Under the pieces are notes generated by a model that made no database searches, was not told the origin of the DNA, and saw only the letters and a list, made by a program, of their open reading frames with translations. The position numbers and the translations under genes were made by a program. 64,000 nucleotides of DNA from Anaerolineales bacterium (lineage in GTDB: Bacteria; Chloroflexota; Anaerolineae; Anaerolineales; Villigracilaceae), in contig JAEURC010000058.1 of assembly GCA_016789025.1 (NCBI GenBank), forward strand, positions 1-64,000. The letters run 5' to 3'. This document shows positions 19,492 through 27,889 of this stretch, in pieces (within the stretch, counting starts at the first letter, position 1; the number at the start of each line of letters is the position of its first letter).

Positions 19492-21456
19492 ATGCTCAAC
19501 CTCACCGACCTCCTCCGCGTCCCACAAGTTGACCCTCTCTTCGACATCTCCCCCGACAACTCCAAACTCGCCTTCGCATGGAACAAAACAGGCGAATGGC
19601 AAATTTATGAATTTGATTTATCTCGCGCTGAGCGGAGCGTCCTTCGTCTGCATTCGTCGCAAAAACCGCTTCTCACTCCGCTCAGGACGAAGACATCAGG
19701 TGCTACGAGCGCAGACGAAGCGGAGACTATCATCACATCAGGCATTGGCGGAAAATTCAACCCGCGTTACTCCCCCAACGGAAATCAACTCGCCTATGCT
19801 TTAGACATTGATGGCAGTGAAAGTTACCATCTCGTTGTCTACGATTTTGAATCCCAACAACACACCGACCTGACCCCAAACATCCCTCACGCCCTGCAAC
19901 CCAACTTCTGCTGGTCACCCAATGGACAGCAACTCGCCGTCCTCAGCAACGAACATGGACATTTCAGCGCGTACGTTATTTCAATCAACGGCGGCGAGGC
20001 TAAATTGATTCTCGATACAGGTCACCCCGCATGGCAAGTGGAATGGTCGCCTGACGGGAAACGCATCGCCGTCTGTTGCGAAATGCACGGGCAGGATTAT
20101 GGGATATATGTTGTTGATGTCGAATCATATCACTCTGAGCGTAGCGAAGAGTCTCTATCGCATGAGGAGAGACCCTTCGCTATCGCTCAGGGTGACATGC
20201 CTTTGAATGCCCACGCACCAAAATGGTCACCCGATGGGAAAGGACTTTTATTTCATTCCGATTCCAATGATTGGTTCAATATTGGACTGTACGATCTCAA
20301 TTCAAAGGAAATCACATGGCTGACGAACAGCGAAGGAGATTCGCAATTTCCAATTTTTCTTTCGGATAAATCAAAAACGGACTCATTACCCCAAGTTGCC
20401 TATACGCAGAGCAAAGGCGCTGTCAATTGGATTGAAATCAAATCCGTAGGTCAGGCTTTTAGCCTGACAACAAATGGCAGAATGCTATCTCGCTCGACGG
20501 ACACAAAAAAGTATCAGAAAGGAGAAGGCATCCACGGCGGAATCAGGCTGACGTCCGATTCGAAGCGGATGGTAACGACGTTCAGCAGTCCATCCCAGCC
20601 ATCCGATCTATGGATGATTGATATTGAGTCAGGCGAAGCGATCCAGTTGACAAATTCGATGCCCGAAAATTTATCGCGCGAAGAGTTCATCATGCCTGAA
20701 GAAATTTTTTATGATGGCATGGACGGCGTGCAGATCCCCGCGTTGTTGTTTCGTCCAAGTAAAACTCCTGCGCCAGCGGTGGTGATGATTCACGGCGGAC
20801 CGAATTGGCATTATTCGATGGAATGGAATGTTGCGATGGCGCATTTTGCGAGCCGAGGGTATGCGGTACTCGCGCCGAATTATCGCGGCTCGACGGGTTA
20901 CGGGCGCGAGTGGCAATATGCGGCGCGGTTTGATATGGGCGGCGTGGATACGCGCGACGTGGCGGCAGGCGCGCAGTATTTGATTCGCGAGGGGCTTGCG
21001 CTGAAAAATAAAATCGCAGTGACGGGACGAAGCCACGGCGGATATTTGACGATGACGTGTTTGACTCAATTCCCCGAGCTGTGGTGCGCGGGTTCGGCGT
21101 TGGTGCCGTTCATGAATTGGCTCAAGTCGCACGATGATTCGCGTGAAGACTTACAGCATTGGAACATCGAAAACATGGGCGACCCGAAAGTAAATTACGA
21201 ACGCTGGTACAACGCCTCGCCATATTTCTTTTTGGATCGCATCAACGCGCCCGTGCAATTGATCTGCGGAGGCAACGACCCTCGCTGTCCCGCGTCGGAT
21301 TCAATTGACGCTCGTGATAAACTTGTTTCACTTGGGAAAAATGTTGAGTTATTGTTGTACGAAGATGAAGGGCACGAGTTTTTGAAGATCGAGAATGTGT
21401 TGGATGCGGAGTCGAAGAGAGTGGAGTTCCTGGTAAGAAATTTAGAATCAAAGTAA
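19492..21456 (+). CDS. S9-family prolyl oligopeptidase-like serine peptidase
   Basis: A 654-residue peptidase. The N-terminal half is a beta-propeller with repeated WSPDGK/YSPNGN units (as in TolB). The C-terminal alpha/beta hydrolase carries Ser514 in GRSHGGYL, Asp596 in GGNDPRC and His628 in EDEGHEF. Start chosen at the ATG at 19492, where similarity begins. It is most like acylaminoacyl peptidases. Two stretches of the propeller (about residues 45-82 and 214-235) are encoded by dispersed repeat DNA without loss of frame. It lies between two MttB-like genes, which suggests a role in releasing amino-acid-derived substrates. Confidence 0.9.
   Translation: MLNLTDLLRVPQVDPLFDISPDNSKLAFAWNKTGEWQIYEFDLSRAERSVLRLHSSQKPLLTPLRTKTSGATSADEAETIITSGIGGKFNPRYSPNGNQLAYALDIDGSESYHLVVYDFESQQHTDLTPNIPHALQPNFCWSPNGQQLAVLSNEHGHFSAYVISINGGEAKLILDTGHPAWQVEWSPDGKRIAVCCEMHGQDYGIYVVDVESYHSERSEESLSHEERPFAIAQGDMPLNAHAPKWSPDGKGLLFHSDSNDWFNIGLYDLNSKEITWLTNSEGDSQFPIFLSDKSKTDSLPQVAYTQSKGAVNWIEIKSVGQAFSLTTNGRMLSRSTDTKKYQKGEGIHGGIRLTSDSKRMVTTFSSPSQPSDLWMIDIESGEAIQLTNSMPENLSREEFIMPEEIFYDGMDGVQIPALLFRPSKTPAPAVVMIHGGPNWHYSMEWNVAMAHFASRGYAVLAPNYRGSTGYGREWQYAARFDMGGVDTRDVAAGAQYLIREGLALKNKIAVTGRSHGGYLTMTCLTQFPELWCAGSALVPFMNWLKSHDDSREDLQHWNIENMGDPKVNYERWYNASPYFFLDRINAPVQLICGGNDPRCPASDSIDARDKLVSLGKNVELLLYEDEGHEFLKIENVLDAESKRVEFLVRNLESK
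19624..19735. repeat. in-frame palindromic repeat in the S9 peptidase gene (first)
   Basis: CTGAGCGGAGCGTCCTTCGTC and its inverted counterpart near CTCCGCTCAGGACGAAGAC flank an Arg/Ser-rich stretch of the propeller. Wording of this repeat (CTGAGCGGAGCG...AAG) is a common intergenic type. The frame stays open. Confidence 0.5.
20131..20196. repeat. in-frame palindromic repeat in the S9 peptidase gene (second)
   Basis: A 66-base inverted repeat. The left arm CTGAGCGTAGCGAAGAGTC pairs with the right arm GACCCTTCGCTATCGCTCAG. It encodes 22 residues beginning HSERSEESLSHEERPF, an insertion in a propeller loop. The length is a multiple of three. Confidence 0.7.
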
Positions 21457-21458
21457 CT

Positions 21459-21601
21459 TCGGTGGTTGAGTAGCGACGAGCGGAGCGAGGAGCGTATCGA
21501 AACCACAGGTACGCACACAAACTCTTGTTACAAAATTTCTTTACGGCGTGGTGGTCTCGATACGTTCCGCCACAAGCATGCGGGACTACTCGACCACCGA
21601 G
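21459..21601. repeat. 143-bp composite inverted repeat
   Basis: Left end TCGGTGGTTGAGTAG and GCGTATCGAAACCAC mirror GTGGTCTCGATACG and CTACTCGACCACCGA at the right end. The centre (about 21508-21548) is unrelated. It fills the gap between the peptidase and the second MttB gene. It looks like two facing copies of a REP-like unit or a small non-autonomous element. Confidence 0.7.
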
Positions 21602-21624
21602 TATGGATGAAACAAGGAATATAC

Positions 21625-23046
21625 ATGGAACCCCTCAAGTTCTTATCCGCTGAAGACATAAAATCCATGCACGAAGCGACGATGCGGATCATGCAAGAGA
21701 TCGGCATCATTTGGACACACAAGCCCAGCCTCGACATTCTCACCGACGCGGGATGCACACTCAAAGACAATCGCGTTTGCTTTCCTCCTGATCTCGTAAT
21801 GGACAGCGTGGCAAAGGCGAACAAACGACCAGTGATTCGCGGGCGCAATGGGACGGTCAACGAACTCGGCGGCGGAAATTTATACTTCCACAACCTCGGC
21901 GGCGCGCGTGATGTGTTCGACGCGCGAACTGGCACACATCACACCGCCACGCAGGAAGATTGCATCAACGCGACGCGCGTGCTCGATGCGCTTCCCAACT
22001 GCAACACGGTCACGCCGTTTTTCACGCCGCCTGACGTAGCGAACGAAATGATGGCGCTGCACATGTTTCGTCACACGCTTTCACACACCACGAAGCCCGT
22101 ACAAGGTCCTGGCATCCAATTTGGGCATGAGGCGAAATTCGCGGTCGAGATGGCGGCAGTCGTCGGCATCCCCGCGCACGAACTCACGCTCTCCCTCTCC
22201 CCCGTCAGCCCACTGACCATGCACGATGTCGCGGCGCAAGCCATGATGGACATGGCGCACGCGGGCGTCATCCATTCCAATCTGCCCGCGCCCACTGGCG
22301 GCGCGACCTCGCCGATGACGATCACAGGCAGTCTCGTCCAACAAAGCGCGGAGACTCTCGCTCCTCTCGTTCTCGCGCAATTGATTAATCCAGGATGCGG
22401 CGTCGTGTATTGCGGACGACTCGGGATGCTGGAGCCGCGCACGGGATTGATCTGGGGCGGAGTCGAGCTCGGCATATCTTCCGCTGGCACGGTTCAACTC
22501 GGACATTTTTACGGGTTCGCCGTTAACGTCTACGGATTCTCCACGAACGCGCACACCCTCGACGCGCAGAACGCCTTCGAACGCGGACTCAACGCCTCTC
22601 TCCCCGCCCTGGCTGGCGCGGATGAACTCTCGGGCATCGGCGAAATGGAAGCGGGCGTGATGGGCTCGTTCGCGCAAATGGTCTTGGACAACGAACTGGC
22701 GAAGAGCGTCCTCCGTCAACGTCAAGGTTTATCTGCCGATGTAGAACATCTTGCAGTTGAGATCATCAGCACCGTGATGGACACGAATCGCAATTATCTG
22801 GCAAGCAAGCACACGCTCAAACATCTCCGCGCGGGTGAAATGGCGCTGACCAAACTTGCCGAAAGAAATTCGTGGGATACTTGGGAAGAAAAAATGGGAC
22901 GCAAGCAAATGGCAGATTACGCCACCGATGAAGCCGAAAGAATCTTGCGCGAACACGTTGTCTCGCCGTTGGAGCCGCAACAGGAAGCCGAATTGGATAG
23001 AATTCTCGCGGCGGCGGAAAAAGAGACGGTGAAGAAAAAGAAGTAA
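21625..23046 (+). CDS. second MttB-family corrinoid-dependent methyltransferase (non-pyrrolysine)
   Basis: A 473-residue paralogue of the MttB-like protein upstream. Start at 21625 is supported by an AAGGAA site; another ATG lies 18 bases earlier. Shared segments include MRIMQEIGIIWTHKPSLDIL, YFHNLGGARDVFDARTG, GPGIQFGHEAKFAVEMA and GEMEAGVMGSFAQMV. No in-frame stop interrupts it, so no pyrrolysine. Having two distinct MttB-like enzymes with a single adjacent corrinoid protein suggests two substrates sharing one carrier. The C-terminus is Lys-rich (KETVKKKK). Confidence 0.87.
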   Translation: MEPLKFLSAEDIKSMHEATMRIMQEIGIIWTHKPSLDILTDAGCTLKDNRVCFPPDLVMDSVAKANKRPVIRGRNGTVNELGGGNLYFHNLGGARDVFDARTGTHHTATQEDCINATRVLDALPNCNTVTPFFTPPDVANEMMALHMFRHTLSHTTKPVQGPGIQFGHEAKFAVEMAAVVGIPAHELTLSLSPVSPLTMHDVAAQAMMDMAHAGVIHSNLPAPTGGATSPMTITGSLVQQSAETLAPLVLAQLINPGCGVVYCGRLGMLEPRTGLIWGGVELGISSAGTVQLGHFYGFAVNVYGFSTNAHTLDAQNAFERGLNASLPALAGADELSGIGEMEAGVMGSFAQMVLDNELAKSVLRQRQGLSADVEHLAVEIISTVMDTNRNYLASKHTLKHLRAGEMALTKLAERNSWDTWEEKMGRKQMADYATDEAERILREHVVSPLEPQQEAELDRILAAAEKETVKKKK

Positions 23047-23054
23047 TATACCCT

Positions 23055-23157
23055 CCGTCATTGCGAGGAGGCGAAGCCAACGAAGCAATCTCCGTCAACG
23101 TGTTGGAGATTGCTTCGACCCACTCGCCGTTTAAGGCTCGGGGTCTCGCAATGACGA
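23055..23157. repeat. inverted repeat element between MttB and M20 genes
   Basis: CGTCATTGCGAG at 23056-23067 pairs with CTCGCAATGACG at 23145-23156. Inside, GAAGCAATCTCC pairs with GGAGATTGCTTC. The two nested arm pairs form a long cruciform of a type that is widely dispersed in bacterial genomes. It may also end transcription. Confidence 0.7.
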
Positions 23158-23173
23158 AGTAACAGGAGAAATC

Positions 23174-24358
23174 ATGCTCAAACAATCACACGCAATATCT
23201 GAAGAACTGATCGAATGGCGAAGAGACTTCCACATGCACCCCGAAATTGGATTCGAGTTGCACCGCACGTCGAAGATCGTTGCCGACGAGTTGGAGAAGA
23301 TGGGATACCGAGTCAAGCGGAACGTCGGAAAGACGGGCGTTGTCGCGGAGATCGGCGAGGGCGGCAAGATGGTCGCCATTCGCGCGGACATGGACGCGCT
23401 CCCTATCCTTGAGATGAACGACGCGGAATATAAATCGCAAAACGAGGGCGCGATGCACGCCTGCGGACACGACTCACATACCGCAATGGCATTGGGTGCG
23501 GCGTTGTTATTATCAAAAGAAAAATTACCTGGTCGCGTACGCTTTTTATTTCAACCCTGCGAAGAGACCGTTGACAACGAAGGCAAAAGCGGCGCGCAAC
23601 GCATGTCTGAAGAGGGCGCGATGCAAGGCGTGGACTATGTCATCGCGCAACACGTTGACCCGACTCGACCCGTCGGCACGATCAGCATCAACGCGGGACC
23701 CAGCTCAGGCGGAGTCGATTCGTGGCACGCGGTCATCAAAGGCAAAGGCGGGCACGGAGCGCATCCTGACAAAACGATTGATCCGTTCTATCTGACGGCA
23801 CACGTCATCATCGCGTTGAACGCGATCATTTCTCGCAAAATCAATCCGTTCGAGCCAGCCGTCGTGAGCATCGGTTCGATCAACGGCGGGTTTGCGGAAA
23901 ACGTAATCCCCGAAGAAGTGAAAATTACTGGCACGTTGCGCTTCACCGACGAGGCTGTGCATCAACAAATTTACGCCGAGATCAAACGCGCCTTCGATAT
24001 CGTCAAAGCCCTGGGCGGCGACTATGAACTGCGTTACGACGTGGGCGGACCACCAATGATTAACGATGAGTTTGTTTCAGAGATGATCGAAAATACGGGG
24101 AAGGATCTACTCGGCGCGGACAATGTCAGTGAACTTCAAAAGACCCTCGGCGCGGAGGATTTCGGTGAATTCATGAAACACGCCCCCGGCGCGATGTTCA
24201 CACTTGGAACACAGAAAGAAGGGCATGAAGGTTATCTGCTTCATCATCCGAAATTCGATATTGATGAACGCGCCATGCCAATTGGAACAGCGATGTTGGC
24301 AGAGACAGCGAAGCGATTCTTACAAGGATACTCAGTAGATCACGAAAACACCGCGTAA
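23174..24358 (+). CDS. M20-family amidohydrolase/peptidase
   Basis: A 394-residue zinc hydrolase of the IAA-amino-acid hydrolase/aminoacylase group. Metal-binding and catalytic segments are ADMDALPILE, HACGHDSHTAMALG (residues about 95-108), and PCEETVDNEGKSGA with the catalytic Glu pair. A dimerisation lid lies in the middle (GKGGHGAHPDKTIDP), and LHHPKFDIDERAM ends the metal site. An AGGAGA site precedes the ATG. It lies at the end of the methyltransferase cluster and may deacylate an N-acyl or conjugated amino acid. Confidence 0.92.
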   Translation: MLKQSHAISEELIEWRRDFHMHPEIGFELHRTSKIVADELEKMGYRVKRNVGKTGVVAEIGEGGKMVAIRADMDALPILEMNDAEYKSQNEGAMHACGHDSHTAMALGAALLLSKEKLPGRVRFLFQPCEETVDNEGKSGAQRMSEEGAMQGVDYVIAQHVDPTRPVGTISINAGPSSGGVDSWHAVIKGKGGHGAHPDKTIDPFYLTAHVIIALNAIISRKINPFEPAVVSIGSINGGFAENVIPEEVKITGTLRFTDEAVHQQIYAEIKRAFDIVKALGGDYELRYDVGGPPMINDEFVSEMIENTGKDLLGADNVSELQKTLGAEDFGEFMKHAPGAMFTLGTQKEGHEGYLLHHPKFDIDERAMPIGTAMLAETAKRFLQGYSVDHENTA

Positions 24359-24451
24359 CTTGTTGCGCTCTCTAGCACAAATACGGCGGTAGAGAGCGCC
24401 AAATACGCGCTTTCGTGAAGTACTGATAATACATCAAAGAAAGCGCAAACA
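24359..24451. other. spacer with inverted repeats after the M20 gene
   Basis: GCGCTCTCTA and TAGAGAGCGC pair near 24366-24400, and GCGCTTTC pairs with GAAAGCGC near 24408-24445. No gene is seen. Confidence 0.4.
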
Positions 24452-24477
24452 TAAAGCCTCCCGATTGGGAGGCTTTA
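24452..24477. terminator. bidirectional intrinsic terminator
   Basis: TAAAGCCTCCC and GGGAGGCTTTA pair perfectly around GATT, with T-rich sequence on both sides. It serves tRNA-Lys on the minus strand and the M20 gene on the plus strand. Confidence 0.85.
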
Positions 24478-24483
24478 TTTCTG

Positions 24484-24556
24484 TGACTCCGGGGGGACTC
24501 GAACCCTCAACCAATTGATTAAGAGTCAACTGCTCTGCCAATTGAGCTACGGAGCC
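24484..24556 (-). tRNA. tRNA-Lys (anticodon CTT)
   Basis: A complete 73-nt cloverleaf on the minus strand. The acceptor arm is GGCTCCG with CGGAGTC (one G-U), the D stem GCTC/GAGC, and the anticodon stem GTTGA/TCAAT around loop CTCTTAA, giving anticodon CTT. The T loop is TTCGAGT. The T stem has one A-C mismatch. The CCA end is not encoded. A consensus promoter lies upstream and a terminator directly downstream. Confidence 0.95.
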
Positions 24557-24571
24557 ATTTACGCGCACGAA

Positions 24572-24599
24572 ATTATACTCGAGGAAATACTCATGTCAA
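24572..24599 (-). promoter_or_regulatory. promoter of tRNA-Lys
   Basis: On the minus strand, TTGACA (24599-24594) and TATAAT (24577-24572) are separated by 16 bases, and the tRNA starts 15 bases past the -10 box. This is a textbook sigma-70 type promoter and shows what the housekeeping consensus looks like in this genome. Confidence 0.85.
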
Positions 24600-24651
24600 T
24601 AATGAAGGACAGACAATTCCACGCGCGCCCTCCATCAGCCGTTTATCCCTG

Positions 24652-24657
24652 TATAAT
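24652..24657 (+). promoter_or_regulatory. TATAAT box 8 nt before the DUF389-like gene
   Basis: A perfect -10 hexamer ends eight bases before the ATG at 24666. The transcript would have almost no leader. Confidence 0.5.
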
Positions 24658-24665
24658 GGAAGCGT

Positions 24666-25973
24666 ATGGATATCACCGATCCGCCATTGCAACAACCTGA
24701 ACCCGAACAGGAATTCGTCTCAGCCCGCGCGCGCCGCCGCCGCGCCTTACGCCGAGCCTACTTTCCCTCTGATGAAGCGGGACGCGCCGCGTTATTCGAA
24801 CATCTTGCCCGCCGCGCTTATCCATCGTATGAACTCTTCGTCTTCTCTCTCGTGGCAGGCGTGATCATTGGCGTGGGATACTTCGTCAACTCGCTGGCAT
24901 TGATCTTCTTCGGCATCCTCGTGGCGCCCGTGCTCACACCATGGATCGGGCTTTCGCTTGCCGCCATCGCAGGCTCATTCCGATTATTCGGGCAAACCTT
25001 TGCCGCTTTACTCTTGAGCGCATTCCTCGTTTTCGTCAGCGGCTTGCTCGCAGGATACGCCTCGCGCATTTTCGGTCCGCTCAACTTCAATGAAGCGTTC
25101 ACTCTCAGCCGTCTGTGGTGGCCTAGTTTCGTTATACTCACCATCGGCTCGATCATTTTCACCATCTCCTTCGTGCGCTCCGAAACATTACCCTACCTCC
25201 CCAGCGCCTTGATTTCATCCGTGTTATTTACGCCGTTATGCGCGGCAGGCTTCGGTCTTGGGAGCGGCATCGCCGCCGCAGAACTCTGGCCCCAGGGCTT
25301 GCTGGTCTTCATCGTTCACTTTGCCTGGGCAACATTCTTCGCCATCGTTACCCTCTTCTTCTTGCGTTTCTATCCGACGACCATCGGCGGCATATCGCTC
25401 ACGGGATTCGCGCTCGTGACGATTCTCGCGACGACGATATTTTTAACCGGCTTCGATCGATGGATAAAAGTACAGACGGATCTTTCCACGCCTCCGCCTG
25501 CTTCACTCGCCGAACCGACCCCCACGCCCGCACCGGCGACATCCGCTCTTGCGACGAACTCCGCCACCAAACTTCCCGCGCCGACAGTGTTCGTGGGCGT
25601 GCCCACAGCATCTCCTTCACGCACGCCGCGCCCAACTCAACCGTCACAACTTCCGCCTACCGAAACGGCGACATCAACCATCACAGCCGAACCCACCCCC
25701 ATCATTGCTCAAATTCGCGCGGCGGAAGGAGGCGGGGCGTTCATCCGCGAAAAACCCGGAGGCAAGGTTCTCGCCACCCTCGGCAATGGCGCGACGGTCA
25801 CCATCGTGCCGAACGATTTTCAGGATGTGAACGGGGTGGTCTGGGTGCATGTTTTTGCCACCGTTAACGATGTGCGCGTGGAAGGTTGGATGATCCAGGC
25901 TGTACTAGTCACCGCCACACCCATCGCCGATTGGCAGCCTTCGCCCACGCCGGAAGTCACCGCAACGCCATAA
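24666..25973 (+). CDS. DUF389-like membrane protein with C-terminal SH3-like domain
   Basis: A 435-residue protein. A basic N-terminus (ARARRRRALRRAYF) precedes about seven hydrophobic segments between residues 55 and 260, including GVIIGVGYFVNSLALIFFGI, as in DUF389 proteins. Next comes a Thr/Pro-rich linker (residues about 275-345, such as PTPTPAPATSA), then a bacterial SH3-like domain (IRAAEGGGAFIREKPGGKVL) at residues about 347-420. The SH3-like part would face the outside and may bind cell-wall material. Function is unknown. The gene is monocistronic as far as can be seen. Confidence 0.8.
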   Translation: MDITDPPLQQPEPEQEFVSARARRRRALRRAYFPSDEAGRAALFEHLARRAYPSYELFVFSLVAGVIIGVGYFVNSLALIFFGILVAPVLTPWIGLSLAAIAGSFRLFGQTFAALLLSAFLVFVSGLLAGYASRIFGPLNFNEAFTLSRLWWPSFVILTIGSIIFTISFVRSETLPYLPSALISSVLFTPLCAAGFGLGSGIAAAELWPQGLLVFIVHFAWATFFAIVTLFFLRFYPTTIGGISLTGFALVTILATTIFLTGFDRWIKVQTDLSTPPPASLAEPTPTPAPATSALATNSATKLPAPTVFVGVPTASPSRTPRPTQPSQLPPTETATSTITAEPTPIIAQIRAAEGGGAFIREKPGGKVLATLGNGATVTIVPNDFQDVNGVVWVHVFATVNDVRVEGWMIQAVLVTATPIADWQPSPTPEVTATP

Positions 25974-26208
25974 AATTCTTTCAACCCCAGAGGATACGAA
26001 GACACAAAGTGTTTTAGATTACTCACTCGCCTTACGCAGTACAGCAAGATTTATCTTGCAATTCGCCTGTTTTTTCTTACCGCAAAGTGAACTGCCCTGG
26101 CGCCGTCCGCCAAGACAGGTGTGCGGTACGGAACAGCGCGTAAGGTGAGTTACTCACAAAGATTCCTTCGTGACCTTTGTGTCCTTCGTGGTAAAAAAAG
26201 GAACTTAC
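25974..26208. other. intergenic region with an inverted-repeat element
   Basis: No gene. The main content is a 138-bp element with inverted ends at 26019-26037 and 26138-26156. A CACAAAG...TTCGTGACCTTTGTGTCC-type dispersed repeat follows at about 26154-26190, and a run of A plus GGAAC before the next gene serves as its ribosome binding site. Confidence 0.5.
26019..26156. repeat. 138-bp element with inverted ends
   Basis: TTACTCACTCGCCTTACGC at the left is matched, inverted, by GCGTAAGGTGAGTTACTCAC at the right. The interior contains its own small hairpin (GTGCGGTACGGAAC region) and no open frame. Size and structure fit a small non-autonomous mobile element. Confidence 0.6.
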
Positions 26209-27669
26209 ATGCCCATTCATTTTGGAACCGACGGCTGGAGAGCCGTGATCTCGGACTCGTTCACGTTCGACAATTTGCGCATCGTGGCGCAAGCCATCGC
26301 CGATGCCGTTGACTCGGAGCATTGGGATAAGGGAAGGAGCGACGAACTTACGCCCGACCCAAAAAAGATCGTGGTGGGATTCGACACGCGCTTTCTCTCC
26401 GACCGTTTCGCCGGCGAGGTCGCCCGCGTCCTCGCCGCCAACGGATTCACCGTCCTGCTCGCGCAATCCGATTCGCCGACGCCCGCAATTTCATACGCAG
26501 TAAAACATAATCGCGCGATTGCGGGAGTGATGATCACCGCTTCGCACAACGCGCCGCGTTACAACGGAGTCAAACTCAAAGGCGCGTTCGGCGGCTCTGC
26601 CCTGCCCGAACAATGCCGCCGCGTGGAAGTGTACATCAACGATAACGAGGAGCAGGCGCGCGGACCCAATCTGATGGATTTCAAAAAAGCGCGCGAAGCG
26701 AAGTTGATCCAAAAGTTCAACCCATTGCCCGCTTACTTCGATCACCTGCGGACATTGATCGACACCGACGCCATCGCGGATAACCCGCAACGCTTTGTCG
26801 TGGACGCGATGTTCGGCTCCGGACGCGGCGTTATTAAATCCTTTTTACAAGGCACAGGCTGTGAGATTTCAGAGATCCGCGGCGAGATGAACCCCGGCTT
26901 TGGAGGCGTTCACCCGGAACCGATCGCCAAAAATCTCGGCGCGCTCGCCTCCGCCATCAGCGCGGGGATGGGAACCTTCGGCGTGGTGACCGACGGCGAC
27001 GCAGACCGCATCGGCGCGATGGATGAACGCGGCACATTCGTTGACCCGCACAAGATCATGGCTCTTTCATTGAAATATCTGGTTGAGCAACGCGGTTTGA
27101 CAGGCGCGGTCGTGCGAACGGTTTCGACAACGCGTATGATAGACCGCCTCGCCAAACGATATGGCTTGAAGTTGCACGAAACGCCGGTCGGCTTCAATCA
27201 CATCGCGGATCACATGATGCAGGAAGATGTGTTGATCGGCGGTGAGGAATCGGGCGGCATCTCGTTCAAAGGGCACATCCCAGAAGGCGACGGTCCCATC
27301 ATGGGGCTATTGCTCGTTGAGATGATCGCCCAATCGGAAAAAACATTGCACGGCATGGTAGATGAATTGCTTGCAGACGTTGGTCCCGCTTTCTACGAAC
27401 GGACAGACTTGCGCCTCAGCCGCCCCGTCGCCAAAAAGGAGATGACCGAGTTCCTCACGAATCAAGCGCCCGCGGAGATCGGAGGCGAGAAGGTCGCGGA
27501 GGTGAGCCAACGCGACGGCGTGAAATACATCATGGCGGATGATTCGTGGCTGTTGATCCGTCCATCAGGAACAGAGCCGGTCTTGCGTGTTTACGCCGAA
27601 GGGCGGACGCAGGCGATGGTCAAGTCACTGCTTGGGTATGGCGAGCAGGTGGCAAAGAGCGTGGTTTAA
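26209..27669 (+). CDS. phosphoglucomutase/phosphomannomutase family enzyme
   Basis: A 486-residue alpha-D-phosphohexomutase. The start at 26209 begins the fold (MPIHFGTDGWRAVIS). The phosphoserine is S112 in MITASHNAPRYNG, the magnesium loop is VVTDGDADRIGAMD, the sugar loop is GGEESGGISFKGHI, and the phosphate-binding loop is RPSGTEPVLRVY. It interconverts hexose 1- and 6-phosphates and feeds polysaccharide or glycogen synthesis. Archaeal and bacterial members of this length often act on glucose or mannose, and the sequence alone does not separate them. Confidence 0.93.
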   Translation: MPIHFGTDGWRAVISDSFTFDNLRIVAQAIADAVDSEHWDKGRSDELTPDPKKIVVGFDTRFLSDRFAGEVARVLAANGFTVLLAQSDSPTPAISYAVKHNRAIAGVMITASHNAPRYNGVKLKGAFGGSALPEQCRRVEVYINDNEEQARGPNLMDFKKAREAKLIQKFNPLPAYFDHLRTLIDTDAIADNPQRFVVDAMFGSGRGVIKSFLQGTGCEISEIRGEMNPGFGGVHPEPIAKNLGALASAISAGMGTFGVVTDGDADRIGAMDERGTFVDPHKIMALSLKYLVEQRGLTGAVVRTVSTTRMIDRLAKRYGLKLHETPVGFNHIADHMMQEDVLIGGEESGGISFKGHIPEGDGPIMGLLLVEMIAQSEKTLHGMVDELLADVGPAFYERTDLRLSRPVAKKEMTEFLTNQAPAEIGGEKVAEVSQRDGVKYIMADDSWLLIRPSGTEPVLRVYAEGRTQAMVKSLLGYGEQVAKSVV

Positions 27670-27889
27670 TTCCCATCTGCGAAACAAACATGTTTAACCT
27701 TAAACTTAAGGAATCAGCCACAGATTACACGGATTGTCGCGGATTTAATTTTCTGTTCGAAATCGGGAAAGAAAAAAGCCGACCACGTTGAAACTGGTCG
27801 GCTTTTTTCGTGTAAATTCGTGAAATCCGTGGCTAAAAGCTCGAAAGATTAAATTCGGGGTGAGCCATGTTTGATTTTGCAAAAGAATC
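27670..27889. other. intergenic region with nested repeats
   Basis: Between convergent genes. GCCACAGATTACACGGATT near 27717 and AATCCGTGGC near 27824 form the outer arms of a dispersed palindrome. A strong terminator hairpin sits inside it. No gene is seen. Confidence 0.5.
27772..27808. terminator. bidirectional terminator between convergent genes
   Basis: AAAAAAGCCGACCA and TGGTCGGCTTTTTT pair perfectly around a nine-base loop, with an A run before and a T run after. It suits both the phosphohexomutase gene and the oppositely directed LPXTG gene. Confidence 0.85.

Noticed and set aside
17933-23046. Pyrrolysine-containing MttB enzymes
   Set aside because: Both MttB-like genes are open from start to stop with no in-frame TAG, and no pyl genes are seen.
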